Shown here: positions 22,188 to 34,564 of the stretch, in pieces
How the letters are laid out: the number at the start of each line of letters is the position of its first letter
How positions within the stretch are numbered: the stretch's first letter is position 1
DNA from: Chamaecrista fasciculata
Taxonomy: Eukaryota; Streptophyta; Magnoliopsida; Fabales; Fabaceae
DNA: 64,000 bases
Direction: 5' to 3'
Assembly (NCBI GenBank): GCA_003254925.1
Contig: QANZ01021686.1
Span: forward strand, 1-64,000
The notes under the pieces: model-generated
What the model saw: only the letters and a program-made list of their open reading frames with translations
The model's database searches: none
What the model was told of the DNA's origin: nothing
Translations under genes and position numbers: made by a program

Positions 22188-24750
22188 AGTTTTAGAGGAA
22201 TTAGAGTAGTATTAGAGTGGTGAGACTATTTTTACTTTGTTTTTGTTTGTATTGTTCTTGGCTTTGCCTTGCTTATAAATGAATAATGTTTCAAGCCGGA
22301 AACAAAAAGGCTAGTTTATGTAATGTTAATTATAAAGAGGGAATTCAAAATAAATAAATTCTCTCAGAGAACAACAGGTTGTATTTTCTTTAGCCCTTAA
22401 TTTATTGTTTCTGATTTGCTCAAAAAAAAAGTTAATTATTTTAGGTCAAAGTTCACTTTTTATTTTATAACTTTTGCTCATGTCTCAATTTAGTCTCATA
22501 ACTTTTTTTGTTACACTTTTGGTGTCACATCTTTGCAAAGAGTTACAGATTTAGTCTTATATCACTTTTCGTCCCATATCTCTTGGTCAGATTACAAAAT
22601 TGGTCTCATATCTTTATAAAAAATTTCACTGCTAGTCCCACCGAATCCAAAGATATGGAACCAATATAATTCTATCCTGTCTCAGAGCTATGAGATACTC
22701 TTGACGAGTTTTTTCTCTGTCTAGTTGGGACCGTTGACAAACGAGATCAAATAGTTCTCTAAAATTTGATATTACTCACGTTCGAGGTATTATTTGACCT
22801 CATTTGTCAATGACCCCAACTGAATAGAGAAAGAACTCGTTAAGAGTAACTTGTAGCTCTAATTTTGTTGTATTCGAACTTGAGACGAGAGAGATATAAT
22901 CAAATTCATGAAACAAGAGACCCATTTTAAGCCCAATTTCATGTTTGATTTGACTTCATTTGTCAATGACTCTGATTGAGCAAAGAATGAATTCATCTAA
23001 TTTAACTCCTAGCTCTGGTTTTATCGTATTCATCTAATTCATTTTTTTCCTTTTTTCTCTTCTCTTCTTCTTTCTTTCTTCTTCTTCTTTCTCTCTTCTC
23101 TCTGTCGCTCAACTCTCCCTCACTCTCTTTTTCAAACCGCGAAAACCCTAAATTTCCACCCTGTTTATATAGACAGAAAATCGTGGATCAAGCCACAATT
23201 TTCTGTGCTGATTTGACCGCAGAAAATTGTGTTCTGAGCCACGATATTCTATTTTTTTAAAAAAAATAAAAATAATTCAGCCGGTGCCACGTGGCATCGA
23301 CTGATTGGGCCGCAAGACTGGAAATCGCATTCCAGCCTTTGTGACCCATCTTGGTAAATATTTTTTTGGTGATCTCCAACCTTTTTTTTCTGTATTATTA
23401 AAATAAAAAGAAACCCCAATGTAGATATAATTTTTGTTGATTACGGATATTTTATACTCATTAATAACGTGATAAGTCAACCAATAAATAAAGAAATAGA
23501 AATTTGAATATACTAAATAGTTGTTAAAAACGAAAAAAAATATGACGAGAAACTTGAGAACAACAACAACTAAATTTTTTTCTCACTAGATGGGAATCAC
23601 TATATAGATCAACTGACATCAACATGATTTATCATTGCACATATCAACCGTAAAATTTTATATAGATAGATTTTTCTAGATAGTTCCTTGAAGAGTTTAA
23701 TTTGGTCTTTCTCTCCTCGGGTTATAGGATTTTATATCATCTAGTCAACTCTATGTATATATTAGGCCTCTAAAGGTCTTCTTTGCACATGCCCGAACCA
23801 CCGAAAGTGTGTTTCAACCAATTTCTCTACTATAGGTGTCACACCAACCTCCTCTCTAATGACTTCATTCCTTATATGATCTTTAATAATATAACCACAT
23901 ATCCAACAAAGCATTCTTATCTCAAATACGTTAAATTTGAATTTCTGGTCATGTTACCCTTTTAGCGCCCAACATTGAGTATCATACAATATAACTAACC
24001 CCCTTAATTTCTTTTCTTATCACCGACTATCTCATATTAGAGAACTATAACTTAGTTAAAGTATCTACTTTAGACAATTTTGGCCAAGGTTATAAGTTAT
24101 CAAATTTTTATACGTTAAGTGCAAACTTCATAAAATATATATATAATTAAAGGTAAAAGTATTTCTCGTGCTCCTAAATTATCGGTTAAGTTCAGTTATA
24201 CTTTAATTTTTTTTTTTGTAGTCAATTATATGCTCAAAATTTTACATTTGACTCAATTGTGTCCCAAGACTTAACGTTATCAAAATCATTAATAAAAATT
24301 GTTGACATGCATCATGGTGACATGGCAAATAACTTTTTTTTTTCTTTCTTTATTTTAGTATCAATTATATTGTACTCTAAAATTTTCATTCATACCACAA
24401 AAATATTGACTTCAGCATGATGTTAGCATTTTTTGTTGACAATTTAGAACCTAGAGGCATGTGCTGGCCTTGGTGAGCCTCAAGACCCAACTCACCTAAA
24501 CTTTTTATTTAAAAAAAGGTACAATTTCGCCATAATATATAGATTTTAGCCTTCAATCATGATATTGGTTAAAATATTAAGAAAATCTTATCATTTGAAT
24601 AGCTTGAACTTTTTTTCTTGAATGCTCATTTGAATCTGATGTGAAAAAGTAGGTTAATCCAATAGCAGAAAATAAAAATGGTGGGAATTGAGTTCTGGAG
24701 AATCTATTATGTGCATAATTGAATAATAATATATAGAAGAGGTTAAAAAA
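22188..24750. other. Transposon-rich stretch without genes
   Basis: 22190-22310 resembles a retroposon 3' end ('gcttataaatgaataatg' then A-rich). 22440-23040 is a copy of the widespread TIR family. 23160-23345 has inverted phrases around 'agaaaatcgtggatcaagcc' and 'gagccacgat'. 24460-24510 ('ggccttggtgagcctcaaga') recurs at 36870. No credible ORF. Confidence 0.45.
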
Positions 24751-24814
24751 CTAGGCCAAAGTCTCAAATTAGTCCCTTATTTTTCAAATTCAAAATTAAA
24801 CTACATATCTATGG

Positions 24815-25115
24815 CGGTATTCTTTCTCTGAATCGTCATATGATACTCCTCATGCCCCTGAATATGACGAATTTGAAATGCAATCGTGTCACCGTAGGTG
24901 ATATGATTGTCTCGAACTAATTTGAACCAGCCGGCCTTCACCCTACAGTAGAGTCCATTCCTCTATTTGAACTGAAACTTGTATACCTTTTCGTTACAAT
25001 ATACGTCAAATTTAACCCAACTCGTATGAATGATACGAAGCCGTCTGACCGGAAGTCTCAGCCATCTCTCCATATCGATATTAGTGACGACTTTCTCAAA
25101 GTCGATCAGGCCTAA
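24815..25115 (-). pseudogene. B3-domain-like fragment, copy 1
   Basis: Minus-strand translation gives LIDFEKVVTNIDMERWLRLP, then WVKFDV, an internal stop (TAG), GLYCRVKAGWFKLVRDNHI and TYGDTIAFQI. The pattern W..F...  G.GW..LV.DN.I..GD...F.I is that of plant B3 DNA-binding domains. There is no start codon and a nonsense codon is present, so it is a relic. The same fragment with the same non-coding left flank is at 37405-37675, which suggests both travelled inside a transposon. Confidence 0.55.
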
Positions 25116-25639
25116 ATAAATTATATATAAAAAATATCAATAAAAATTGAATAAAATTAAACAAAAAAATGAATTATTAAATTAAACGAGAAAAGGATAG
25201 ATTAATTAAAATATACCTTCANTGGTGGTATAAGTAGAGGGCCTCTTTTCAATGCTGCATTGTGTGATTTCGATATGCTTTGCATCAACTCTATATATGC
25301 ATGATTATAATTATTTGTTCATGTATATGTGTTCCACTTGTATAACTTGGATATTTGATCATGTTTTCTTGTTGTTTTATCCCAAATAAATAATTAGGAG
25401 ATTACAAGTTTATCTTGAGACTATAAGTAACTAAAATTAACCCAACCCATTTAAATAATGGGTCAAGATGGATTGGGTCTAAAATTGATCCATTAAAATT
25501 AAATTGGGTTGGGTCAAACCATACCCAAATTTATGTCAAAACTATGTATTTTCATAAAAGAGATAATATGAATTTCATAAATTTTTGCAAAGATTACAAA
25601 ATGCCTCCAAATAATTTCAAAATTTACAAAAAGAAAGGT

Positions 25640-25816
25640 TGGATTTTTGGAAGACTATGTTGTCGGATGGGTTTGTGTTGTGGTTGTGGTGTGTCAAGAA
25701 GCATTTGAGGAAGTTGTCATGTGGTGAAGAAGCAGCAGAGACGTGAGGAGAAGAAGAAGAAGGAGAAGAATGGAAGAGAGATAAGGGAATAATAATGGAG
25801 TTAATGATTGTGCCAT
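25640..25816 (-). pseudogene. BBE-like 5' fragment, copy B
   Basis: Same fragment as copy A, beginning with ATG at 25816 (MAQSLTPLLF), but small indels in the 'agaagaagaagg' tract break the frame after the signal peptide. The copied promoter upstream is split by the MULE-like insertion at 25885. Confidence 0.75.
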
Positions 25817-25884
25817 TTGTGGGTGTTGTATGAGTGTTACTTTGGATATTTTTGTTAGGTTGTGCATGGAAGTATATATTTATA

Positions 25885-26625
25885 GGAATTATCTATCATG
25901 TGCCCTTAGGGCACATGATAAGGATCATTTATTAGCATTGAGATTATACAAAGCAACTAAAAATTCTCAAAATTATTATTACATTGTCTCTCTTTATTTT
26001 TTATGACAAAAATAACTTTATTAAATTTATGAATTATTTAGTAAGTTTAATTTAAATTTGACAAAAATAAAAACTACTGCATTATATTTTATTAAATTTT
26101 TATTGAAATAAAAATGTAAATCACATTAAATGTAATATAATAAAATAAAAAATTAATAAAAAACAAATAGTTTATATATACGTATGATTGTTAAATTATT
26201 TTTTTTATAATTTTTTTGTTATTTCTTAATATTTTTTCTTATTACAATGACGATAATATAAAATTATAAATTATAAATGATTGTAAATATAATTTAAATA
26301 AAACTATTACAGAAAATAATGATATATGTTTAATTATTTTTGTTGATGTAATCATAGCCACTAAAAATCTGAAAACAAAAGTTGGGTTACATAATTTTTA
26401 TTTTAACTAAAGAAATTAATAAATATATGAGATACTATTTTTTCCCTTTTTTATAAAATTTAAAAAGAATATATTTGAATAGTTAAATGTAAGGGCATTT
26501 TTGTCACACAAAATTAAGAGAGACAATGCAATAACAATCCTGAGAACTTTTAGGTGTTTTTTATAATCCCAATGCTAATAAATGATCTTTATCATGTTCC
26601 CTAAAGGCACATAATAAATAATACC
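25885..26625. mobile_element. MULE-like non-autonomous element (741 bp) with hairpin termini
   Basis: Inverted repeats of about 63 bases start GGAATTATCTATCATGTGCC on the left and GGTATTATTTATTATGTGCC (reverse complement) on the right. Flanks are exact 9-bp copies ATATTTATA (25876-25884 and 26626-26634), typical of Mutator-like elements. Each terminal repeat itself contains a palindrome; on the left it is CATGTGCCCT-T-AGGGCACATG. The interior is AT-rich and non-coding. Absent from block A, so it inserted after the duplication. Confidence 0.9.
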
Positions 26626-27872
26626 ATATTTATAATCAAATAAGGGAACAGAACCGGATGGAATGAATAGGAGCAAATAAAAGGATATTTTCATTTCTTT
26701 TTTGGTTTGTAACTTTGTATTAGAATATGGAAATCAAATATTGAAATAAATAATTTAATATAAAAAATAAACAGTGTATTAGTTACTTTTTTGTGGATTA
26801 AAAAAATTAACTAGTATACTGTTTAATTTTTTAATAAATTATAATATGTATATAAATTATTAAGTAAATGATAATTTAAAAGTTAAATTATTAGTTTATT
26901 CGTTTTTCTTTCTTTTGATATATGGAAAGGTACTTATGGATATTATAATTATTATCTTATGTGAAGAAGGAGATGTTTAATTAGGTGTCAAGTGAGTATC
27001 TACTATATGTATCATCAATAGAACAGTTGTTTATGTAAAGAGATGAGTAAACAATTAATTATAGATGTTCTAATAAAAAGAAGGCCAAAGTTTCAAATTG
27101 GTCCGTTATGTATGGGTAGATTTCAAGTTAGTCTATTATCTTTCATTTGTTTTAGATTGACTATATATATTTTCATGATGTTTAAAATTGGTACCAAAAT
27201 ACTTTCGAAACACAATAATTTAACCACATTTGTTAGCGATCTTAACTGGGCAAAGAAAAACTCTAGTCAGCACATAACTTTAAATTCGTTGTATTTGGAC
27301 TTCAAACGAAAGAGATATGACGACTTATGTTACTTGTTTGACCATGAAATGAGTTATCTACTTTTGGGATTCGATTTAACCTATTTGTTAATGGTCTAAA
27401 AGAAATTCATAATTTTGAATTTATAGAATAAAATTATTAAAAACATTAAAATTTATTTGTGTTGGCCCATGCATTATAGGCCAAAAACTATAATTTGATC
27501 TATTTCCATCTCATCAGTCATCCCTCCATACAAACATAAGAAGTGGACAAACTCACAAGAGTAAGTAAGTAACATAATCCACGGGGACCCAAAAAAACTA
27601 ATATGGTTTTCCAAAGAAGAAATATTTAAAAAAAAACTAATATTCTAATTAATTAAATACACTTAATTAATTAATCATTATTGATTAGGAGAGAGCGATC
27701 ATGGATCTGAAATCTTGCTATCCATATTGAAACCAGGCTGTCAGCAGACAACGTGCAATTAAATTTCTTAGTTACTTCGTCGTCTGCCCACAGATTATGG
27801 TATTCAACATAACAAGAGCCAAAAATGAATAATAATTAAATCAATTATTGTGAAAAGGCTATTAAAAATATA

Positions 27873-28520
27873 TAATAAAAATAGCGAATTGAGTAAATTA
27901 GACTACATAGTACATATATATATACACGCACAAAAGATATGGTGGATCTTCTCATGTGTGTTATAAAATTATAGTCAATAGTAAAACTAAGTAGGAAAGA
28001 AAGAAAATAAATACACAATATAGCTAGGGTTTTGTAGCTCTTATTATAAAATATTAATAGTTGGTTCTAGTTTGGCATCCTCATTTTTTTTTGTCCGAAT
28101 TCGATCTATAAAGCTTTACACATCAAAATGAGGATCGTATTCTCTCTCGTCACAAAATTATTGAATAAAAATTAATTAGTGTAAAAAAGTAAGAAAGTAT
28201 ATTATATATATTAATTAGGAGGAGTTTGATCACTTTAAGATTCAAACTGAAACTTCTTTATGAAGTATTGAAAGCACACTACTCGAGCTAGCAGGCGCCA
28301 GCCGTGCATGGTGATGGCTGAGGGGGTTATTTTAATGGAGATCCGGGCACATGAAAAGCATGAGGGATAATTAATTAATTATGGATAATATAAGAGAAGA
28401 CTATTATAGCTCAAGCTATTTTAGTTAAAATTATAGTTTAACCAATCCATTAGTTTTTATAATTTATATTGTTTTAAATTAAGTTCTTATAGGTATCTCT
28501 TGTATTATAGCTCAGGATTA
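27873..28520. other. AT-rich intergenic DNA, no gene seen
   Basis: Unique-looking sequence after the end of block B. A GC-richer spot near 28290 ('caggcgccagccgtgcatgg') has no ORF. Nothing supportable. Confidence 0.4.
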
Positions 28521-28524
28521 CTTC

Positions 28525-28901
28525 ATTTTGAAGGCGTGTCACCGTGTCAGACACGTGTCTGTGTCCGACACTCGTACGACACTCACATGACACATATTCA
28601 TAAGTTTCAGAATATAAAATCATTTTTTATGACTTTAATATGACAAAAAATAAAAAATAATGACACATGTAGCATATATTATGAATAGATATTGTAATTT
28701 TTGAAGTTTTCATCAAAGTTTAAGAATTTTTAATTATTCATATATGTAAATATATGCTGTGTCGTGTCATGTAATCAAAATTTATGAATTTGTTTTCTTT
28801 TCCTAAAATATATGGTTATCTTGATTCTATATTTCTGTCATTGTGGTAAATTAAAAACATGACCATAAAGCTTTTCTAGCAAAACGTAAGGAGAATTGTT
28901 A

Positions 28902-28934
<33 letters not shown>

Positions 28935-29368
28935 GGAGAATTAATATAAAAATATATATAAATATTTATATGTATTTGTGGCAATATTATTGCTACCAAA
29001 ATATAAGGAGAACTTTTGGTGGCGACCAACCTTGGCACCTATTGTATCACTTTTGGTGGCAACTCATTTTATAATTTAAAAATTAATTAAAAATAAAAAT
29101 TTTTGGTAGCGAAATTGTTGCCACCTATTATACCATATTTAGTGGCAACTGCATTTTCGCAACAAAAAAACTTCAATAACAAGGGTATAGTCAACAACCT
29201 TACAGTGGCAATAAGTGGCCACCATAAACAATAGGTGGCAAGTTTTTAAGTTTAGGTGGCGGAATTTGTCGCCACCTATAGACTTTTTTTTGTAGTGGAA
29301 TTTGACGTGTCAGTGTGTCTGCATCCGTGTCGTGTCCCGTATCCGTGTCAGTGTCCATGCTTCATAGG
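28525..29368. mobile_element. TIR element with CGTGTC-rich ends, containing a CACTA-like insertion
   Basis: Left end 'gaaggcgtgtcaccgtgtca' and right end 'gtgtcagtgtccatgcttca' are imperfect inverted repeats of CGTGTC motifs; a truncated relative is at 8965. Inside, about 28985-29298 is built of 'ggtggcaac' and 'gtcgccacc' phrases and ends 'tttttttttgtagtg', the inverse of the CACTACAAAAA end of CACTA-type elements. The left end of the inner element is not clear. Confidence 0.5.
28903..28929. repeat. (AT)n microsatellite
   Basis: About 13 AT dinucleotides, inside the element at 28525-29368. A similar tract is at 38697-38721. Confidence 0.9.
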
Positions 29369-29370
29369 TT

Positions 29371-31920
29371 AAACGTTATTGTTAAATAAGACCAAAATTT
29401 TAGTAATTTATGTAAAATAGTAAGCTTATGTCTAACTAGTCTTTTTTTTTAAAACGATATTTTTATTTGTTTTAATTGTTTAAATGAGAATTATTTACAT
29501 TCGAGTTGAACTAAGCTACAAAGTTTCGAACTTCTAGTTTAGGTAGATAAACTCTTGATCAACTAGTTAATATATGTGGTTAGTGATTAATTCATTTATA
29601 TAATTCAATTGGTATCAAATCAATAAAAGCTTTTTGTTTTGACTTTCTTTGTTGTTTTTACTGTTTTTGCCTTTTATTTCTAGTTTGTTCTCTTTGCTAG
29701 ATTTTGTAGTTTCTCTCGTAGTGAGACTTTGTGTGTTTTCTGTCTTGTTTTGGGTCCACCTTTGCTAGGCTTTTGTTTATTGAAGTATCATTTCAGGCCC
29801 AAAAAAAATCAATAAAATTTCATATAAGATGTTTATAAGTATATATAACCAAAATTTTAAATGTAAGACATAAATCAAAGCATATATTTTTTTTATGTGG
29901 CTTATAAAAAAAGTTTTAAACTAGCCATCGAACTTGAAATGAGTCTAATTATCTTCTTTTAATTTGTCAAGTCATCTTCAAATTAAAAAAATAATAATAT
30001 GAAATGTCAATTCAAGGACTCAATATATTAATTGAAAAATCATGTGAATTACAAGAACCCATTGTTATTATAAACATCTGCAATGTAATGAGTGGGTTAA
30101 GTGGATCAAATTTTTTAATAAGTGACAGATTTATAGGCAGCGAAAATTCTGGGTAGCAATGAGAAGCATTCTTCTGTCAGGATGTTAAGAGCTGGGTGGA
30201 AAGTAATCTTTAGCAGAAATTTGTCCATTATATTTCATTTGTTTTAGATTAGTCCTATATGTTTCTGTGATATTTCAAATTGGTCCTAAAAATACTTATA
30301 AAACACGATTTGACCTCATTTGTTAGTGATCTTAATTAGACAGAGAAATAACTCTTCAAGAGTTTACACATAGCTTCAAATTCGTCGTATTCGGATTTCA
30401 AACGGGAGAGATATGACCAATTTCACTTGTTTGACTGTGAAATGAGTTGCCCACTTTGGGGACTCGATTTGACCTCGTTTGTTGAAGGTCCCAAAGTAAT
30501 CGTTAAAAAAAACTCGTAACTCTGAATTTGTCACATTTGAGTTTGAAATAAGAGAGATATGACCACATTAAATATTTTTGGGACCAATTTAAAATATCAT
30601 GAAATCATCATGTAGGAACAAACTGAAACCAATGAAAGATAAGGGACCGATTTGATACCTATCCCATACATAAGGGACAAGTTTGAGACTTTAGCCTATG
30701 CATATAAAAGAAAAAAGTAATACTTGAGCATAGTTAACCTACACTATCATTCTAATACTCAAGTTTAATATCAATTAATATATAAGAATTAGATAATTAA
30801 ATAAAGTTTTTTTTTTTTAATTTCTAGAGTCTCGAGTATGTAAACTAGCCTAGATAAAGGCTAAAATGCGAAGAACCCAACTTTGGGTATATATGTGTGA
30901 TTTACGTAATTAGATCAAGAAGAAGACTTTGATTATTCTTACCTTCTTGTATATACGTAATAAACTTTTTTATTTATAATTCATTTTCTTAAGCAACAAA
31001 TGATGAAAGAGACATTTTTTTCTTTCTTCAAATTAAGAGAAGCTATGACTATTACCAACTCCAGTTTAGTTTTTTTTTTTTAAAAAAAAAGTGATATATA
31101 ATATAATTTTTTTTAAAAAAAAAAGCGAAAATAAGTAGTCAAAATAAGGAGAGACCCTGAAGGAACTTCGACTTGTTGCGTCGGACGCGTTCAGGGAAGA
31201 AAACAAAAAAGTTGGCCGGAAATCATTTAATACAAAAAACAAATAACAGGAAAGAGTTCCAAGTTAAGTCATTCTTAACGACACAAATCCAACTAAATCA
31301 ATGCAGTTTTATAGATAATTAAAAAAAAAATATATCTAACTTAACTAAAACCATTTAACAAAATATCCTCAAACCCCCAAAAAAAAAATCAAAGGGTTAT
31401 TTTGGTCTTAAATGTATATCTTAATGTTCATTTTGATCCATTATGTTTCAAAATGTTCATATTGATCTTAAATGTTGATAAAATGATTCATTTTGGTCCT
31501 ATATATTAGTAAAATGTTTCATTTTGGTCACAAACTCTTGAATTTGGTCATATTTCTCTTGCCTCTCATTTTAAGTTTAAAGGACTTGTTAAGAGGAACT
31601 CGTAACTCTGAATTCATCGCATTTGAATATGAAACGAGAGATATATTATTAATTTTACTTGTTTGACCATGAAGTGAGTGGTTTACTTTTGACCTCGTTT
31701 GTTGACGATACTAACTAGTTAGTAAAAGTACTATTTGAAAACAATACATAGCTTTAAACTCATCACGTTTAAACTTGAAACAAGCTATATTCAAAGGTTT
31801 GGGACCAAAATGAACTTTAGGACCAAAATGACCCTTTAACAAAAAAGCAAAAATAAAACACAACAAACGAACCAATGGGAACGTATAAGTAAAACGAAGC
31901 AGCGGCGACAAAAAAAACTG
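29371..31920. other. Transposon-rich intergenic stretch without genes
   Basis: 29640-29810 looks like a retroposon 3' end ('gtatcatttcaggcccaaaa'). 30085-30200 ('gagtgggttaagtggatcaa') recurs at 34650 and inverted at 44395-44515. 30205-30695 and 31395-31840 are copies of the widespread TIR family, the latter with ends AAGGGTTATTTTGG and CCAAAATGACCCTTT. No ORF of merit. Confidence 0.5.
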
Positions 31921-31950
31921 AAGCAATTTGATTTGTATCATCAATTTAGT

Positions 31951-31984
31951 GGGACCCACCACACCTTCGTCTTCTCATATAAAA
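31951..31984 (+). promoter_or_regulatory. Core promoter block of the BBE-like pseudogene
   Basis: GGGACCCACC (31951-31960), CGTCTTCT, then TATAAAA (31978-31984), 49 bases before the ATG at 32027. Same ordered block as at 6886 and, on the other strand, 46746-46782. Confidence 0.55.
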
Positions 31985-32026
31985 CCCACTTCATCACTAT
32001 CATCTCAAGAAGATCTTCACGCAGAA

Positions 32027-33099
32027 ATGGCGAAGCAATCATTTTTCTCTTTCATTCTTCTTCTTCTTTTTCTTTATGTCTCTGTTTCTTCTTCTGCTTC
32101 ATTGTATGATCAGCTTCTCTCGTGTATGACAGACCCATCCGACCCATCCTCTGTTTCTAAGATAATCTTCGACAAATCCAACGTTTCATACTCCTCTGTT
32201 CTCCAAAACTACATTGGCAACGCCAGATTCAACAAATCCTCAACCCCAAAACCCCAAATCATTATAACCCCGTTACATGAATCTCATGTTCAATCCACTG
32301 TAATTTGCGCAAAATCCATTGGAATCCAAATCAAAATCCGAAGTGGCGGCCACGATTACGAAGGCATTTCTTATGTCTCCGACATCCCCTTTATCATCCT
32401 TGATCTCTTTAACCTCCGTAACATCACCGTGGATGTCCAAAACGACGTCGCCGTCGTCCAAGCCGGCGCCACTCTCGGCGAACTCTATTACAAAATCTGG
32501 AAACAGAGCAAGGTGAAGGCTTTTCCCGCCGGAGTTTGCCCGACGGTCGGCATCGGCGGCCACCTCTCCGGCGGCGGCTACGGCAACATGCTCCGACGGT
32601 ACGGTCTCTCCGTTGACCACGTCATCGACGCGACAATCGTTGACGTTTATGGAAGAATCTTGACTAAAGATTCCATGGGTGAAGATCTGTTTTGGGCTAT
32701 CAAAGGAGGAGGAGGAGGTAGTTTTGGAGTTATATTGTCGTATACAATAAAACGCCGTTTCCACACAGAGCAGGGAATCTATTCAAGGTTCAGTATTCAG
32801 TGAATTGGGACGATCCGTCAAGTGAAGCAGAGAAGAACTACACATCACAGGCGAAATTGTTGTACAGTTATATGACGCCGTATGTTTCAAAGAATCCGAG
32901 GAGTGCGTACTTGAATTACAGGGATCTTGATATTGGGATTAATAATTTTGGTAAAGATAGCTATGAGCAAGGTCAAGTGTATGGATCCAAGTATTTTAAT
33001 GGTAATTTTGAGAGGTTGGTGAAGGTTAAAACTCATGTGGATCCTAGGAATTTCTTTAGGAACGAGCAGAGTATTCCAGTGTCTCCGAAAAAATTATAG
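32027..33099 (+). pseudogene. BBE-like pseudogene with 0.5-kb internal deletion
   Basis: From ATG 32027 the product matches the gene at 46682 through the signal peptide, the His site (RSGGHDYEG), the Cys site (FPAGVCPTVG) and GGGGGSFGVILSYTIK. It then jumps at about 32753 from 'caataaaac' to 'gccgtttccacacagag'. Compared with the 6950 paralogue, about 523 bases are missing, which is not a multiple of three. The frame ends at 32803, while the C-terminal part (NWDDPSSEAEKNY to SPKKL) continues in another frame to 33099. The loss covers the middle of the substrate domain, so no functional enzyme is expected. The promoter block is intact, so transcription is possible. Confidence 0.92.
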
Positions 33100-33290
33100 T
33101 CTTTTAACAATTTAGCTATTATGTTCTTATAATTTTTAGTGAGTATTTTCCTTTGAAGTTTGGAATATTGTGGGTGAAATAGAAAATGTAGACATCATTT
33201 TGACTTTGGTGATAATAAGATGATTATTACACAATGTTCATGTGAATGGAGTTGATGTGTTTGATATGCTTGGAATTGGATGGATTTAAT

Positions 33291-33594
33291 AGGGTCATTT
33301 TGGTCCTAAATGTATGTTTTAATGTTCATTTTGGTCCTTTATGTTTCAAAATGTTCATTTTGGTCTACTTTAAGACCAATTTTACCTCGTTTGCTGATGG
33401 TCCCAACTGAATAAAGAAAATATTTTTCGAGAACAATACGTAGCTCTAAACTTTTCACGTTTGAAATTGAAACAAATCATATTAAATAATTGGGACCAAA
33501 ATGAAACATTTTGCAAACATTTAAAACCGATTTGAACATTTTGAAACATAATGGACTAAACATTAGAGCATACATTTAGGACCAAAATGACCTT
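33291..33594. mobile_element. Short TIR element (about 0.3 kb) downstream of the pseudogene
   Basis: Inverted ends GGGTCATTTTGGTCCTAAAT and its mirror 'ggaccaaaatgacc' extend imperfectly for about 70 bases. The matching region downstream of the 42500 pseudogene lacks it, so it inserted after the two copies separated. No exact target duplication was found. Confidence 0.6.
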
Positions 33595-33722
33595 TAAACC
33601 TAAATAATTTGATAAGATAAGAAGACCTTATAATCACTCACTTCATTGTAAAGGCATACAAATTAAAGAAAAAAAAATAACAATTCACAAAGAGGAAGTA
33701 AAAATGAGATGTATAATAATAG

Positions 33723-34564
33723 TAGGGGTGACAATCTCAACCCATTATCCACCAATCCAACCAACTCAACTATAAAATTAACCAACCCAACCCATTTAGA
33801 TAATGGGTGAAGATGGGTTGGGTCTAAAATTGACCCATTAAAATTTGGGGTGGGTAAAACCCCCATGGGTTATTCACCCCAACCCAAATTTGCATAAAAA
33901 ACTACGTAGTTTCATGAGAGGGGATGAGTATGAATTTCATAAATTTTTGCCAAAATTACAAAATGCCCCCCAAATAATTTTAAAATTTACAAAAAAGTCC
34001 CTAAATCATAATATTTGAGGATTAAAATGAAAATTATAAAAAATATTTTGGACCAAATTGTAATTTTGAAGTATTGGAAAAAGGATAAAATTACAGATTA
34101 GTCCTAAATTTGGAAAATGAATGCATTTTAGTCCCACCAAACAGTAAGTTTAGTGGAAGGAAGATGAATTTTGCAAATTTTTGCAAAAATTACAGAATGC
34201 CCCTAAATATTTTCAAAACTTACAAAAAAAGTTCCTGGATCATGATATTTGAGGACTAAAATGAAAATTTTAGAAAATAATTGGGGTCAAAATGTATTTT
34301 TTAAAAATATGAAAAAGGTAGAAATTGCAAATCAGTACAAAATCTAAAAAAAGAATACAATTTAGTCCTAAATTTGAATAATTTAAAAATTATCTCATTA
34401 ATTAGTTTATAAATTAAATAATATAAATATTTTAAGATGGGTTCATGAGTTGAGTGGACCTTTGATTTTATGGGTCAAGACCCACACATGACCCATTTAA
34501 CAAATATAAATGGGTCATTGACCCACTTGTGACCCAACCCAAAACACTCATTTTGCCACCCCTA
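33723..34564. mobile_element. Non-autonomous hAT-like element (842 bp)
   Basis: Ends TAGGGGTGACAATC and TTTTGCCACCCCTA, with exact 8-bp AATAATAG copies at 33715-33722 and 34565-34572. Subterminal 'aacccatt' and 'gggttggg' motifs are repeated. Pieces of the same family occur in blocks A and B. No transposase frame. Confidence 0.88.

Larger units (their letters stand above)
25224..27872. repeat. Segmental duplication block B
   Basis: Direct copy of block A, offset by 5484 bases at its start, with a later 741-bp insertion at 25885-26625. It begins three bases after an N (25221). The diverged bases and the extra insertion argue against a pure assembly artefact. It also carries its own copy of the 'aaattgggttgggtcaaacc' segment related to the hAT element at 33723. 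Confidence 0.85.

Noticed and set aside
20811..27399. Two nearly identical 118-codon ATG frames (20811-21167 and 27043-27399)
   Set aside because: They lie in the duplicated blocks and run through dispersed TIR-family sequence. Their similarity reflects recent duplication, and related copies elsewhere do not keep the frame.
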